The notes under the pieces: generated by a model
What the model was told of the DNA's origin: nothing
The model's input: the letters and a program-made list of their open reading frames with translations, nothing else
Databases searched by the model: none
Shown: piece by piece, positions 10,514 through 21,232 of the stretch
How the letters are laid out: every line of letters starts with the position of its first letter
How positions within the stretch are numbered: position 1 is the first letter of the stretch
Translations under genes and position numbers: made by a program
DNA from: Methylobacterium sp. Leaf123
Lineage (GTDB): Bacteria > Pseudomonadota > Alphaproteobacteria > Rhizobiales > Beijerinckiaceae
Assembly (NCBI RefSeq): GCF_001423405.1
Contig: NZ_LMNS01000009.1
Location: 1 to 64,000 of the forward strand
Direction: 5' to 3'
Length of the DNA stretch: 64,000 nucleotides

Positions 10514-11462
10514 GACGGAGCCTCCCGACACGCCGGACGATGAGCCGAGAGGTGAAGCGAGAGAGAAGCACCAGCAAGGCGAGAGCGACCACGGCCGCCG
10601 CGGCGGCGGAACCGGCCGCGTCGCCGTAGGCCGGAAGAACGAGCCAGGCGAAGTGCACGGCCACGCCGACCAGCACGAGCAGGCCGACGCCGCGCATCAG
10701 CGCCGGGCTTCTCCGAACGGCCGAGAAGAGCAGGGCGAGGAAGGGCAGGATGCCGCCGAGGATCAGGCTGGCGATCAGGACACCGCCCCAGGGGCTCGCG
10801 CCGCGTTTGAGATACCACGCGGCCTTGGGCGGAAGGTCACCGTACCACGCCACGATGTAGGACATCAGCTCGAGGTAGATCACGCCCAGCAGCGTCGCGA
10901 GCATCAGGCCGGCGAGGTCGGCAGTGCCGCGGGCATCAAAGCTCGGTGGGCTCACCAGCGCACAGAAGGCGAGGGCCGCGAGGATCTGGTGAAGTGCGAC
11001 GTCGGCAGGAAAGGCCGAGGAATTGAAGCCGGGCTCGACGGAGAGAATCCAATAGACCGAGACGAGGCTGATGGTCAGGCCGTAGAAGGTGAGGCCCAGG
11101 GCGGCAACGAGCGTGCCGGCGCGGCCGGACAGGCACAGGGCGGCGAGCGCCGACCAGCCGAGCAGGGTGACGGTCGCGCGGACGAGGAACAGCGTCGGAT
11201 CGAGGTAGAGCCGCAGGACATCCGGCTTGGCGCCGATGCCGGCGGCCCAGGGAAACGCGGCCGGGAGCCCGAGGGCGACACCGAGGAAGGTGAGGGCGGC
11301 GAGCGGCACGAGGGCGGTCGCCGGCCGGAGCACAGGGGCGAGGACTTCGCTCCAGCGCCCACCGGTGACGGCGTGGATCATGACGAGGACGAGGGCGCCG
11401 AAGGGCACCGCGCTCCACACGATCCAGGCGAGAAGCCAGCCGCGGAACAGGGCATCGCTCAC
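10506..11462 (-). CDS. actF: Alternative complex III membrane subunit ActF
   Basis: A 318-aa integral membrane protein with about ten hydrophobic segments (for example LLAWIVWSAVPFGALVLVMI, then LAALTFLGVALG). This matches ActF, the second quinol-oxidising-complex membrane subunit, related to ActC/NrfD in placement but shorter. The GTG start overlaps the actE stop (GTGA at 11459-11462), indicating translational coupling. Intact, unlike actA, actB and actC. Confidence 0.8.
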   Translation of the reverse strand: MSDALFRGWLLAWIVWSAVPFGALVLVMIHAVTGGRWSEVLAPVLRPATALVPLAALTFLGVALGLPAAFPWAAGIGAKPDVLRLYLDPTLFLVRATVTLLGWSALAALCLSGRAGTLVAALGLTFYGLTISLVSVYWILSVEPGFNSSAFPADVALHQILAALAFCALVSPPSFDARGTADLAGLMLATLLGVIYLELMSYIVAWYGDLPPKAAWYLKRGASPWGGVLIASLILGGILPFLALLFSAVRRSPALMRGVGLLVLVGVAVHFAWLVLPAYGDAAGSAAAAAVVALALLVLLSRFTSRLIVRRVGRLRHV

Positions 11463-11986
11463 GGCAGCTTCTCCGCGAGATCGGGGGCCTCGGCGACGCG
11501 GGCGCCCTGCGAGAGCTGCAATGCGCGGATATAGGCGGCGATTGCCCAGCGGTCGCGCGGCTCGACCCGGTTGGCATAGGCGTACATCACACCGTAGCTG
11601 CGGGTGATGACTTCGACGAAGTAGGCGGCCGGCGCCGCCCGCAGGCGGTCCTCGTGGTAGGAGGGCGGGGCGGGAAAGCCGCGCTGCACCACCATGCCGT
11701 CGCCGTGGCCGGTATAGCCGTGGCAGGGTGTGCAGATCGCGTCGTAGCGCTGGCGCCCGCGCTCCAGTAGCGCGGCATCGACGGGCGGCGGCTCGCGCAA
11801 GGATGCCTCGCGGGCGAGCGCGCCGATCGCGACCGTGCCTTCCGGCGGGCGGCGCGCCTCGGCGGGGTCGGGGAAGAGCGGAGCCTTGCCGTAGACCTCG
11901 TAACGCGCCTGCTGGCGCATCGACTGATCCTCGCAGGCCGCCAGGGCGACCAGAAGCGGCAGCAGGAGGGGGAGGGCGCGCCTCAC
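11459..11986 (-). CDS. actE: Alternative complex III cytochrome c lipoprotein ActE
   Basis: A 175-aa lipoprotein: signal sequence ending LVALAAC (lipobox cysteine near residue 19), then a cytochrome c domain with the heme motif CTPCH and the block GYTGHGDGMVVQRGFP. ActE is the monoheme c subunit of alternative complex III that passes electrons toward the oxidase. The GTG overlaps the actD stop (GTGA at 11983-11986). Intact. Confidence 0.85.
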   Translation of the reverse strand: MRRALPLLLPLLVALAACEDQSMRQQARYEVYGKAPLFPDPAEARRPPEGTVAIGALAREASLREPPPVDAALLERGRQRYDAICTPCHGYTGHGDGMVVQRGFPAPPSYHEDRLRAAPAAYFVEVITRSYGVMYAYANRVEPRDRWAIAAYIRALQLSQGARVAEAPDLAEKLP

Positions 11987-12497
11987 GGGTGCATCTCCGC
12001 GACGAGGAGGGCGCCGGCCCGCTCCAGGCTCTCGCGCAGAGCGGTTGCGTTGGCATCTTTCGATGCGACGAGGAGCAGGAAGCGGTCCTGGCTCGCGCGC
12101 TCGAATTGAGGGATCGCGAAAAGCGGATGGTGCAGGCGCGGCAAGCCGCAGGTCCAGAACAGGGCGATGAGGCCGGTGATCGCCGCGATCAGCACGCCGA
12201 ATTCGAACGGGACCAGCAGGAAGACCGGCCAGGAATGCAGCGGGCGCCCGCCGGTGTTCAGCGGGTAATCGATCACAGACGAGTAGTATTGCAGGGCATA
12301 CATCGCCGCCGCCGCGCCGAAGCCGGCCAGAGCGATCGCCGGCCGCACGAGGTTGCGCGATGGTGCGAAGGTGTCGGTGAGGTCCTGCACCGGAAACGGG
12401 GTGAAGGCGTCGAGCGCGCGGTGGCCGTCGGCGGCGGCCAGCCGCATCGCCCGCACCAGCGCCTCGGGGGTGTCGAACTCGGCGAGCAGCGGGGCGC

Positions 12498-12501
<4 letters not shown>
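11983..12501 (-). CDS. actD: Alternative complex III subunit ActD
   Basis: A 172-aa protein beginning at TTG (TTGA overlap with the restored actC end at 12498-12501). An N-terminal soluble region (LLAEFDTPEALVRAMRLAA) is followed by two transmembrane helices (about residues 55-72 and 93-116, WPVFLLVPFEFGVLIAAITG), the DUF3341 pattern of ActD. Intact. The TTG start and lack of a separate ribosome binding site mean its translation may depend on ribosomes finishing actC, which is broken upstream. Confidence 0.8.
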
Positions 12502-13865
<1,364 letters not shown>

Positions 13866-13869
<4 letters not shown>

Positions 13870-16681
13870 GCGTGGTCCTCCTTCAGGTCCGGGTTCGGGG
13901 CGCGGAGGTTGGCGAGGTAGGTCGTGCGCGGCCGGGTGTTCAGCTCCTCCAACAGCGCGTAGTGGCGCGGATCCTTGCGCAGTTCGGCGATGGCGTTGCC
14001 GGGCTTGGCGAGGTCGCCGAACTGGATCGCCCGCGTCGGGCAGGCGGATTGGCAGGCGGTGACGATCGCCCCCATCTCGCGGCCGTCGCGCTCGGCCGCC
14101 TGCCGCTCGGTGGCGATGCGCTGGATGCAGTAGGTGCACTTCTCCATCACGCCGCGGGCGCGGACCGTGACGTTGGGGTTGCGTTGAGCCTTCACCGATT
14201 CCGCGCCGAGATTGGCGTAGGGCTGGCCGTCGGCGTAGCCGAAGAAGTTGAAGCGGCGGACCTTGTAGGGGCAGTTCGCCTCGCAGAAGCGGGTGCCGAC
14301 GCAGCGGTTGTAGACCTGAAGGTTCAGGCCCTCGCCGTCATGGACTGAGGCCGCGACGGGGCAGACCGGCTCGCAGGGCGCGTGCTCGCAATGCATGCAG
14401 GGCACGGGCTGGAACCCGGCCCGCGGCGCCTCCGGGCTGCCCTCGTCGTAGATATCGACCCGCAGCCAGTGCATCATCCGGCCCCGCGCGATCTCTTCAG
14501 GGCCAACGACGGGAACGTTGTTCTCGGACTGGCAGGCGACGACGCAGGCGTTGCAGCCGGTGCAGGCATCGGTGTCGATCACCATCGCCCAGGCATGGCC
14601 CTCGGCATCACCCTTCCACGGATCGAGCAGCGAGGGCTGATCCGCGCCGATGCCCTTCGGCTCGGCGCTCGCCAAAGCGGCCAGATCGATCTGCCGGAAC
14701 AGCTTTTTGGTTTCGCCCTCGATCTCGACATAGTTCTGCGTGCGCAGGATCGTCTCGGTCCTGTCGGATTTCACGAGATCGACGCCGGTCACGAGCCAGG
14801 GCGAGGCCTGCATCGAAAGTCCGTAGGCATTCGCACCGACGCCGTTGCCGTTGCCGATGGCGCCGGCCCGCTCGCGGCCGTAGCCGAGCGTCAGCACGCC
14901 GACACCCTCGGCGACGCCAGACTCGATGATCACCGGCACCTCGATCGCGTGCCCACCCGCGCTGGCGCGCACCACGTCGCCGGCCTCGAGCCCGCGCCGC
15001 CGGGCTTCCGCGCGCGACAACGCGAGCGCGTTGCCCCAGACCTGCTTCGAGATCGGCTTCGGGCATTCCTGAAGCCACGCATTGTTGGCAAAGCGCCCGT
15101 CCTAAATGGACGGGTCGGGACGCAGCTCGACCGTCAGCCCCTCGGCCGGGCGGGTCTCGGGAAGGCTCGGCAGGCGCGGTGCGCCGGGATCGACGATGGG
15201 CGCGGCGCTGTCGGCGACGACGCCGTCATGCAGGCAGCGGCGCCACCAGCCCTCGAAGTCGCCTCCGCCGCGTGCCCGCCATGTCTCGCGCACGAGCGCA
15301 TAGCCGGCCGTCGCCGTGTGGCCGGCCAAGAGCGGAAGGATCTCGTGGAGCGAGCGCCCGTCGTAGAGCGGGCGCAGCAGCGGCTGAACGAGGCTCACGG
15401 TGCCATCGGTGGCCCGCAGGTCCGACCAGCTTTCCAACGCGTGGGTCAGCGGCAGGTGCCAGCGGGTCGCGCCCGCGGTCTCGTCGCCGTGCAAGCCGGC
15501 ATGGACGCTGAAGCGGGCGCGGGCGATGCGCCGGGCGAGATCGAGGTCGGCCGGGGCCGTCGCGACCGGATTGGCGCCGAGGATGGCAAGGCAGGTCACG
15601 CTGCCACGGTCGAGCGCCTGGGCGAGATCGGCGAGCGTCGCCGGCGTGCGGCCCTCGATCCCGTCGGGCGGCGCGATGAGATCGACCGGTGCTTGAAGGC
15701 GCGCGTTGATCCAGTGCGTCAGCGCGTGCCATTCCGGCGGCAGGGCGGGGCCGGCGAGCACCAGAGCGCGACCCTGATGCGCCGTCAGATCGGCAGCCAC
15801 CGCTTGCACGAAGCGGCGGGTCGCCTCAGGCAGGTCGGGCGCGGCCAGGCCGGCACCGAGCGCGTTGGCGATGCTCGTCAGGATCGCAGCCTGTTCGAGC
15901 GGCGGCATGGCGCGCCGCGCGTCCGCCTTGACGCCGGTGAGCGTCAGCGCCGACTCGGCCACGTAGAGACGTCCGAACCGGGTCGGATCGCGGCGGCGTT
16001 CGGCGAAGGCGCGCGAGAGGCGGATCTGGTCCGGCCCGGCCCCGAGCGGGTCGGCGCCGACGCACAGGATCGTCTCGGCCCGGTCGAGCCGCGGCAGAAC
16101 ACGCAAGGGACGGCCGAAGGCGAGTTCGGCCCCCCGCTCGGCATTCGCCTCGTCGATCGCCTCGTGAACATGCCAGACCGCCTCCGGCAAAGCTCGCAGC
16201 AGAGCATCGATCTGGCGGGCGAGCGTCGGCGAGGTGACGCGGCCGGTCACGAGATGCAGACCGCGTCCGCGCTCGCCGCGCACGGTGGAAAGCGGCCCGC
16301 TCAGGGCGCGCTCGAACATGTCCCAGGAGGCGATGCCGTTGACCCGCTCGGTCACCGTGCGCGAGCGGTCGGGATCGTAGAGGTCGAGGATCGCGGCCTC
16401 GGCGAACACGTCGGTCGCGCCCAGGCTGCCGGGATGGAGCGGATTGCCCTCGATCTTGATCGGCCGTCCATCGACGGCGATGGCGTGGACGCCCCGCGCC
16501 CAGCCGCTGAGGGACAGTGTCGTGGCGTATCGCGCCGGCACGCCGGGCAGGAGCTGCTCGGGCGCGCGGACATAGGGCACGATCTCTTCGACTGGCTTCG
16601 AACAGCCGCCCGCGGCGAGCGTGATGCCCGCACCGAGCAGCCGCAGCGCCTGTCGCCGAGAGGGGGGGGCAGCGGTGGCAT
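13866..16681 (-). pseudogene. actB: Alternative complex III iron-sulfur/molybdopterin-like subunit ActB, broken twice
   Basis: Restored ActB would start at ATG 16681 inside the end of actA and be 938 aa. It has a degenerate molybdopterin-enzyme domain (TAT-like start RRQALRLLGAG, CSKPVEEIVPYVRAPE) and a C-terminal ferredoxin-like domain with four clusters (CTGCNACVVAC, CMHCEHAPCEPVCP, CVGTRFCEANCPYK, CTYC...CQSACPTRA). Lesion 1 is a single missing base next to the 8-C run at 16662-16669, shifting the frame after eight codons. Lesion 2 is TAG at 15102-15104, where DPSI-stop-DGRFANNAW replaces the usual DPSIWDGRF (TGG to TAG). After lesion 2 the rest reads open to the GTGA overlap with actC. 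Confidence 0.85.
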
Positions 16682-17328
16682 ATCGAGCACTCGCTCAGCC
16701 GCTCGGCGGATTTGATATGGCGCTCCTCCATGAAGCGCGCGCCGATCGCCGCCTGATCGGCCGGCGGTGTCCAGTTCATATCGAACACGGCCTCGTGCGG
16801 GCGCAGGTTCGGCGCCGGATCGCGATGGCAGTCCAGGCACCAGCCCATGGTGAGCGGCGCCGCTTGGCGCATCAGTTTCATGGTCTGGACTTCGCCGTGG
16901 CAGGTCGAGCAGCCCACACCCTTGGCCACGTGTACGGAATGATTGAAATAGGCATAGGCCGGCAGGTTATGGACGCGGTTCCACTGAAGCGGTCGCTAAT
17001 CGGCAAGGCTCCGGCGCACGGGCGCAAGCATCGGCGCGTTGGTCCATTCCTGCGAATGGCAGTTCATGCAAGTCTCGGTCGGTGTAATGCCGGCGAAGGC
17101 TGCCTTCTCGACGGAGGTGTGGCAGTAACGGCAATCGATCCCGAGGCCGCCGACATGGTGCTCATGGCTGAAGGGAACAGGCTGCTCGCGGGTCACGTCC
17201 TGCGCCGTTGCGTAGGGCGAGCGCCAAAATGCGTAAGCAAGCCCCACGGCCAGGACCGGCGCCGCGCCGATCGAGGCGAGAACGACGCGGGCGACCGTAT
17301 CCGCTCCTGGATGAAATACCTGAACCAT
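16670..17328 (-). pseudogene. actA: Alternative complex III pentaheme cytochrome ActA, interrupted
   Basis: First gene of the operon. It has an N-terminal anchor ([21 protein letters not shown]) and five heme motifs, CRYCH, CMNCH, CSTCH, CLDCH and CSICH, as in ActA of other bacteria. After 110 residues (PVRRSLAD) there is TAG at 16996-16998, then RPLQWNRVHNLPAYAYFNHS in the same frame, so three hemes lie beyond the stop. The natural TGA is also gone: one missing A at the junction with actB (16669/16670) lets the frame run on. Inserting that A gives a 219-aa protein with an ATG...TGA overlap and simultaneously restores actB. Confidence 0.82.
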
Positions 17329-18174
17329 CCCGCGCGGGCAGCCTTCCGTCCGTCACCGTTCGCATCTTCCGGGATTAAAGCTGGCCCATCTTCGTACTAT
17401 CCGCAAGAATTCTCATGCTGCATCAGCCAAAAATCTTTGTTAGTGCGACTCAACAACAGCATAGTCATGCAATATTATTCCCATCTTACCTGCAAGATGG
17501 GTTGCTCTTCTTCGTTGGTGGCGATGAAGGTGCAATGTCGTCCGCCCGCCGATTCCGCCCGATCGTCTCCGGTGGTCAGAACGATGGATGAGTGGTCTCC
17601 CGCGAATCCTCCCGACACGACCGGCTCGGCGCCAGCGCGTCGATCGCGCCTTGATGCCGGGGAAACCTCGGATGCCGGAGAAAGATCAATCGCAGCCGTC
17701 GAGCGCGGCCGATCGGTATCGGATCCCGGCGACGAGCCTGTGACTGTCCGGATCATTCTGCGAGCGGAGAGACGTGCCATCCCTGGCAGGGACGACAAGG
17801 GTCGCCAGGGGCGATCCCGCCACGCAGGTTTGCGGGGTCGATCGCCCGATGCGGCGGCAGAGCGGTTCCAGATGCGAGGGAGACCTACTCAGCGGCGTGA
17901 GGCCGGTTACCTCGCGTTTACGGGATCGGCGAGGGCGTCCGTGCGAACCTGCTCCGATCCCCGGCACGGCTCTCGGCTCGTTACTTAGAACGCGAGGCTA
18001 CCGGACAACGCAACTCCGCGCTCCGTGTCAGCGATCGTCGTATGGCCGACCCGCGACCACGGCGCGGGGATGTCCACTTTTGGACAACCCGATCAGACGA
18101 GCTTGAGCAGCCGACATTGCCCTCGATAAATCACGCCAAGATCCCTCGTTGGCGTGCGGGACGCACGAGAGCTC
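17329..18174. other. Intergenic region upstream of the act-cta operon
   Basis: About 850 bases with no supported gene. The part nearest actA (about 17390-17520) is clearly AT-richer than its surroundings and should hold the operon promoter; it contains one 8-bp inverted repeat. The rest is GC-rich with only shadow reading frames. No insertion-sequence ends or RNA genes seen. Confidence 0.4.
17480..17501. promoter_or_regulatory. Inverted repeat upstream of actA
   Basis: CCCATCTT/AAGATGGG, perfect 8-bp arms around ACCTGC, about 150 bases before the actA start within an AT-rich patch. Likely an operator or a transcript-end hairpin; nothing in the sequence decides between them. Confidence 0.4.
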
Positions 18175-18200
18175 CGGCGGCGCGCCTGAACGCGCCGCCG
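18175..18200 (-). terminator. Hairpin after fdh1A
   Basis: Perfect 10-bp stem CGGCGGCGCG/CGCGCCGCCG with loop CCTGAA, starting 10 bases past the fdh1A stop. No T run on the minus strand, so probably a stabilising or Rho-assisted 3' end. Confidence 0.55.
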
Positions 18201-18210
18201 AACAGAAGCC

Positions 18211-21180
18211 TTACTCGGCCGCCATCGGCGCAGCCTCCGCGGGGACGACGCGTGCCGCGCAGAACTTGAACTCGGGAATCTTTCCGAGAGGGTCGAGGGC
18301 CGGGTTGGTGAGGAGGTTGGCCGCGGCTTCCGCGTAGCAGAAGGGCATGAAGATCATGCCGACCGGCACGTCTCGGTCCGAGCGCACCTTCAGCTCGACG
18401 GCGCCGCGCCGGGTTTCCAATCGCATCGATCCGCCTGGCCGGAGGCCGAGCCGGTAGAGCTCCTTGGGGGCCATGAAGGCCACCGCCTCTGGCTCCAGCG
18501 CATCGAGCACACCCGCGCGCCGGGTCATCGAGCCGGTGTGCCAGTGTTCGAGCACGCGGCCGGTCGAGAGCACCATCGGGAACTCTTCGTCCGGCACCTC
18601 GTCCGGCGGCACGATCGCCGCGGGCACGATTTTGGCTCGACCGCTCTCCGTCGGGAAGCCGGCGTAGAAGATGATCTCGTTGCCGGGCTGGTCCGGGCCA
18701 TCGACCGGGTAGGTCACCGCCCCTTCGCGCTCCAGCCGCTCCCAGGTGATGTTGTTCAGGGACGGCATCACCTGCGCCATCTCGGCGAAGATGTCGGCCG
18801 GGCCGCCGTAGTTCCAGTCGAGGCCGAGGCGCTTGGCCAGTTCCTGGATGATCCACCAATCCTGACGCGCATCGCCCGGAGGGGCGACGACTGGCTGGGC
18901 GATCTGCACCCGGCGGTCGGTGTTGGTGAAGGTGCCGGCCTTCTCGGCAAAGGCCGAGGCCGGCAGCACCACGTCGGCGTGGAAGGCGGTCTCGGTGAGG
19001 AATAGGTCCTGCACCACGAGGTGGTCGAGCATCGCCAGGGCATGGCGGGCGTGGTTGAGGTCGGGGTCGGACATCGCCGGGTTCTCACCCTCGACGAACA
19101 TGCCCTTGATCTCGCCCGCATGGATCGCGCGCATGATCTCAACCACCGTCAGGCCCCGCTGCGGATCGAGCGACTGGCCCCAGAACTCCTCGAACAGCTC
19201 GCGCACCGCATCCTTCTCGACCGACTGATAGTCCGGATAGACCATCGGGATCAGGCCGGCATCGGACGCGCCCTGGACGTTGTTCTGGCCGCGCAACGGG
19301 TGCAGCCCGGTGCCGGGACGGCCGATCTGGCCGGTGATGAGGGCGAGGGCGATCAGGCAGCGCGAGTTGTCGGTGCCGTGGACGTGCTGGCTGACGCCCA
19401 TGCCCCAGAAGATGAGCGAGGACTTGGCCCGGGCGTAGAGCCGGGCGACTTCGCGCAGGGTCTCGGCGTCGATGCCACAGACCGAAGCCATCTTCTCCGG
19501 CGTGAAGTCGACGATCTTCTCGCGGAGCGCCTCGAAGTTCTCGGTGTAGCCGGCGATGTATTGCTCGTCGTAGAGGCCCTCCGTGATGATCACGTTGAGC
19601 ATCGCGTTGAGCATCGCCACGTCGGAACCGGGGCGGAAGGCGAGGTGCCGGTAGGCGTGGCGCGACAGCGTCTGGCGCCGCGGATCCATAATGATCAGCT
19701 TGGCTCCGCGCTGCTTCACCGCGTTCTTGAGGAAAGTCGCCGCGACCGGGTGGTTCACGGTCGGATTAGCGCCGATGACCACGATGACCTCGGCGTCGAG
19801 CGCCGCCGAGAACGGGGCAGTGACGGCGCCGGAATTCAGGCCTTCCATCAGCGCCGCCACCGATGAGGCGTGGCACAGGCGCGTGCAGTGATCGACGTTG
19901 TTGGTGCCAAAGCCCAGGCGAACGAGCTTCTGGAAGAGGTAGGCCTCCTCGTTCGAACCCTTCGCCGAGCCGAAGCCCGCCAGCGCCTTGCGCCCGTTGG
20001 TGTCACGGATCGTCTTCAGGCCGCCGGCCGCGCGGTCGAGCGCCTCCTCCCAGGTCGCCTCGCGGAAATGTGTCCAGGGGTTCGCCGGGTCGACCTGATC
20101 GTTGGCGTCCTTGGGCACGTTCTCCAGGCGGATCAGCGGCACCGTCAGGCGGTGGGGGTGGTGGACGTAATCGAAGCCGAAGCGGCCCTTCACGCAGAGC
20201 CGGTTCTGGTTGGCCGGCCCGTTCACGCCCTCGGCGTAGACGATGCGCTCGTCCTTGACCTTGTAGGAGACCTGGCAGCCGACGCCGCAATAGGGGCAGA
20301 GCGACTTCACTTCGCGGTCGGGATAGACCGTTCGGGTCTGGTTGGCGTCGAGATAGGCCGACGGCATCAGCGCCCCGGTCGGGCAGGCCTGGACGCACTC
20401 GCCGCAGGCGACGCAGGTCGAGGCACCCATCGGGTCGTCGAAGTCGAACACGACCTTGGAGCCCGCGGCGCGGTAGGCCATGCCGATCACGTCGTTGACC
20501 TGCACTTCACGGCAGGCGCGGACGCAGAGATTGCACTGGATGCAGGCGTCGAGATTGACGCTCATCGCCGGGTGGCTGATGTCCGTGTTCCAGCGCTCGG
20601 CGGCCGGGAAGCGGCTCTCGGTCACGTCGAGGACGTCGGCCTGCACCCAGAAATGCGACGACGGATCGTGCGAGGTCGCGCGCTCGGGCTGGTCGGCCAC
20701 GAGCAGTTCGAGCACCATGGCGCGGGCCTTGGTGGCGCGCTCAGTGGCCGACTTCACCTTCATGCCGATGGCCGGGGTGCGCTTGCACGAGGCGGCGAGC
20801 ACGCGCTCGCCTTCGATCTCGACCATGCAGGCGCGGCAATTGCCGTCGGGACGGTAGCCGGGCTCCGGCTTGTGGCAGAGATGCGGGATATGCGTGCCGA
20901 GGCGCTTGGCGACCGCCCAGATCGTCTCGCCGGGCTGCGCCTCGACCTGTTGGCCGTCGAACTCGAAGGCGATGGTCGCGGGCGCCACCGGGGCATCCTT
21001 CAGGCCGTAGGTGCCGGAGGGATCGGGCGCGGCTTGGCCGCCGGACTTGGCGCCCTGCGAGTAGGCGCCGCCCGACGTCGATGGCGCGCCGCCCGTCGGC
21101 CCGCCGGCATCCTGTGGGCCGTTGGCGCGGATCTCGGGCTGTTCGATCTTGTTGCCGTGCGGTTCGGGGCCGTTGCTCAT
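18211..21180 (-). CDS. fdh1A: NAD-dependent formate dehydrogenase alpha subunit (tungsten/molybdenum, FDH1)
   Basis: 989 aa, cytoplasmic. Oxidises formate to CO2 (reversibly in the tungsten enzyme of M. extorquens) and passes electrons to the beta subunit. Order of domains: glycine-rich N-terminal tail (1-65), 2Fe-2S ferredoxin domain (about 67-150, CHKPEPGYRPDGNCRAC), Cys/His cluster loop, two 4Fe-4S clusters (CIQCNLCVRAC and CVACGECVQACP), a further cluster CPYCGVGCQ, then the bis-MGD catalytic domain. The metal ligand is cysteine in RLCHASSV, not selenocysteine. Terminal dinucleotide-binding domain has STGRVLEHWHTGSMTRR. Length matches M. extorquens Fdh1A. Starts 52 bases after fdh1B. Confidence 0.93.
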   Translation of the reverse strand: MSNGPEPHGNKIEQPEIRANGPQDAGGPTGGAPSTSGGAYSQGAKSGGQAAPDPSGTYGLKDAPVAPATIAFEFDGQQVEAQPGETIWAVAKRLGTHIPHLCHKPEPGYRPDGNCRACMVEIEGERVLAASCKRTPAIGMKVKSATERATKARAMVLELLVADQPERATSHDPSSHFWVQADVLDVTESRFPAAERWNTDISHPAMSVNLDACIQCNLCVRACREVQVNDVIGMAYRAAGSKVVFDFDDPMGASTCVACGECVQACPTGALMPSAYLDANQTRTVYPDREVKSLCPYCGVGCQVSYKVKDERIVYAEGVNGPANQNRLCVKGRFGFDYVHHPHRLTVPLIRLENVPKDANDQVDPANPWTHFREATWEEALDRAAGGLKTIRDTNGRKALAGFGSAKGSNEEAYLFQKLVRLGFGTNNVDHCTRLCHASSVAALMEGLNSGAVTAPFSAALDAEVIVVIGANPTVNHPVAATFLKNAVKQRGAKLIIMDPRRQTLSRHAYRHLAFRPGSDVAMLNAMLNVIITEGLYDEQYIAGYTENFEALREKIVDFTPEKMASVCGIDAETLREVARLYARAKSSLIFWGMGVSQHVHGTDNSRCLIALALITGQIGRPGTGLHPLRGQNNVQGASDAGLIPMVYPDYQSVEKDAVRELFEEFWGQSLDPQRGLTVVEIMRAIHAGEIKGMFVEGENPAMSDPDLNHARHALAMLDHLVVQDLFLTETAFHADVVLPASAFAEKAGTFTNTDRRVQIAQPVVAPPGDARQDWWIIQELAKRLGLDWNYGGPADIFAEMAQVMPSLNNITWERLEREGAVTYPVDGPDQPGNEIIFYAGFPTESGRAKIVPAAIVPPDEVPDEEFPMVLSTGRVLEHWHTGSMTRRAGVLDALEPEAVAFMAPKELYRLGLRPGGSMRLETRRGAVELKVRSDRDVPVGMIFMPFCYAEAAANLLTNPALDPLGKIPEFKFCAARVVPAEAAPMAAE

Positions 21181-21232
21181 GCATCCGCTCCAGGCTCTGG
21201 CATCAGGTGAGGAGTCATCGTCGGGCGCGGCG

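Noticed and set aside
16660..16690. Programmed ribosomal frameshift at the C run between actA and actB
   Set aside because: A frameshift would not explain the loss of the actA stop, and the rest of the operon also carries unrelated lesions; simple decay explains everything.
14382..16715. Long plus-strand open frame (about 777 codons) opposite actB
   Set aside because: Antisense shadow of conserved ActB sequence; no ribosome binding site or recognisable domain.
18211..21180. Selenocysteine in formate dehydrogenase
   Set aside because: The active-site position is an ordinary Cys codon in RLCHASSV and the gene has no internal TGA.
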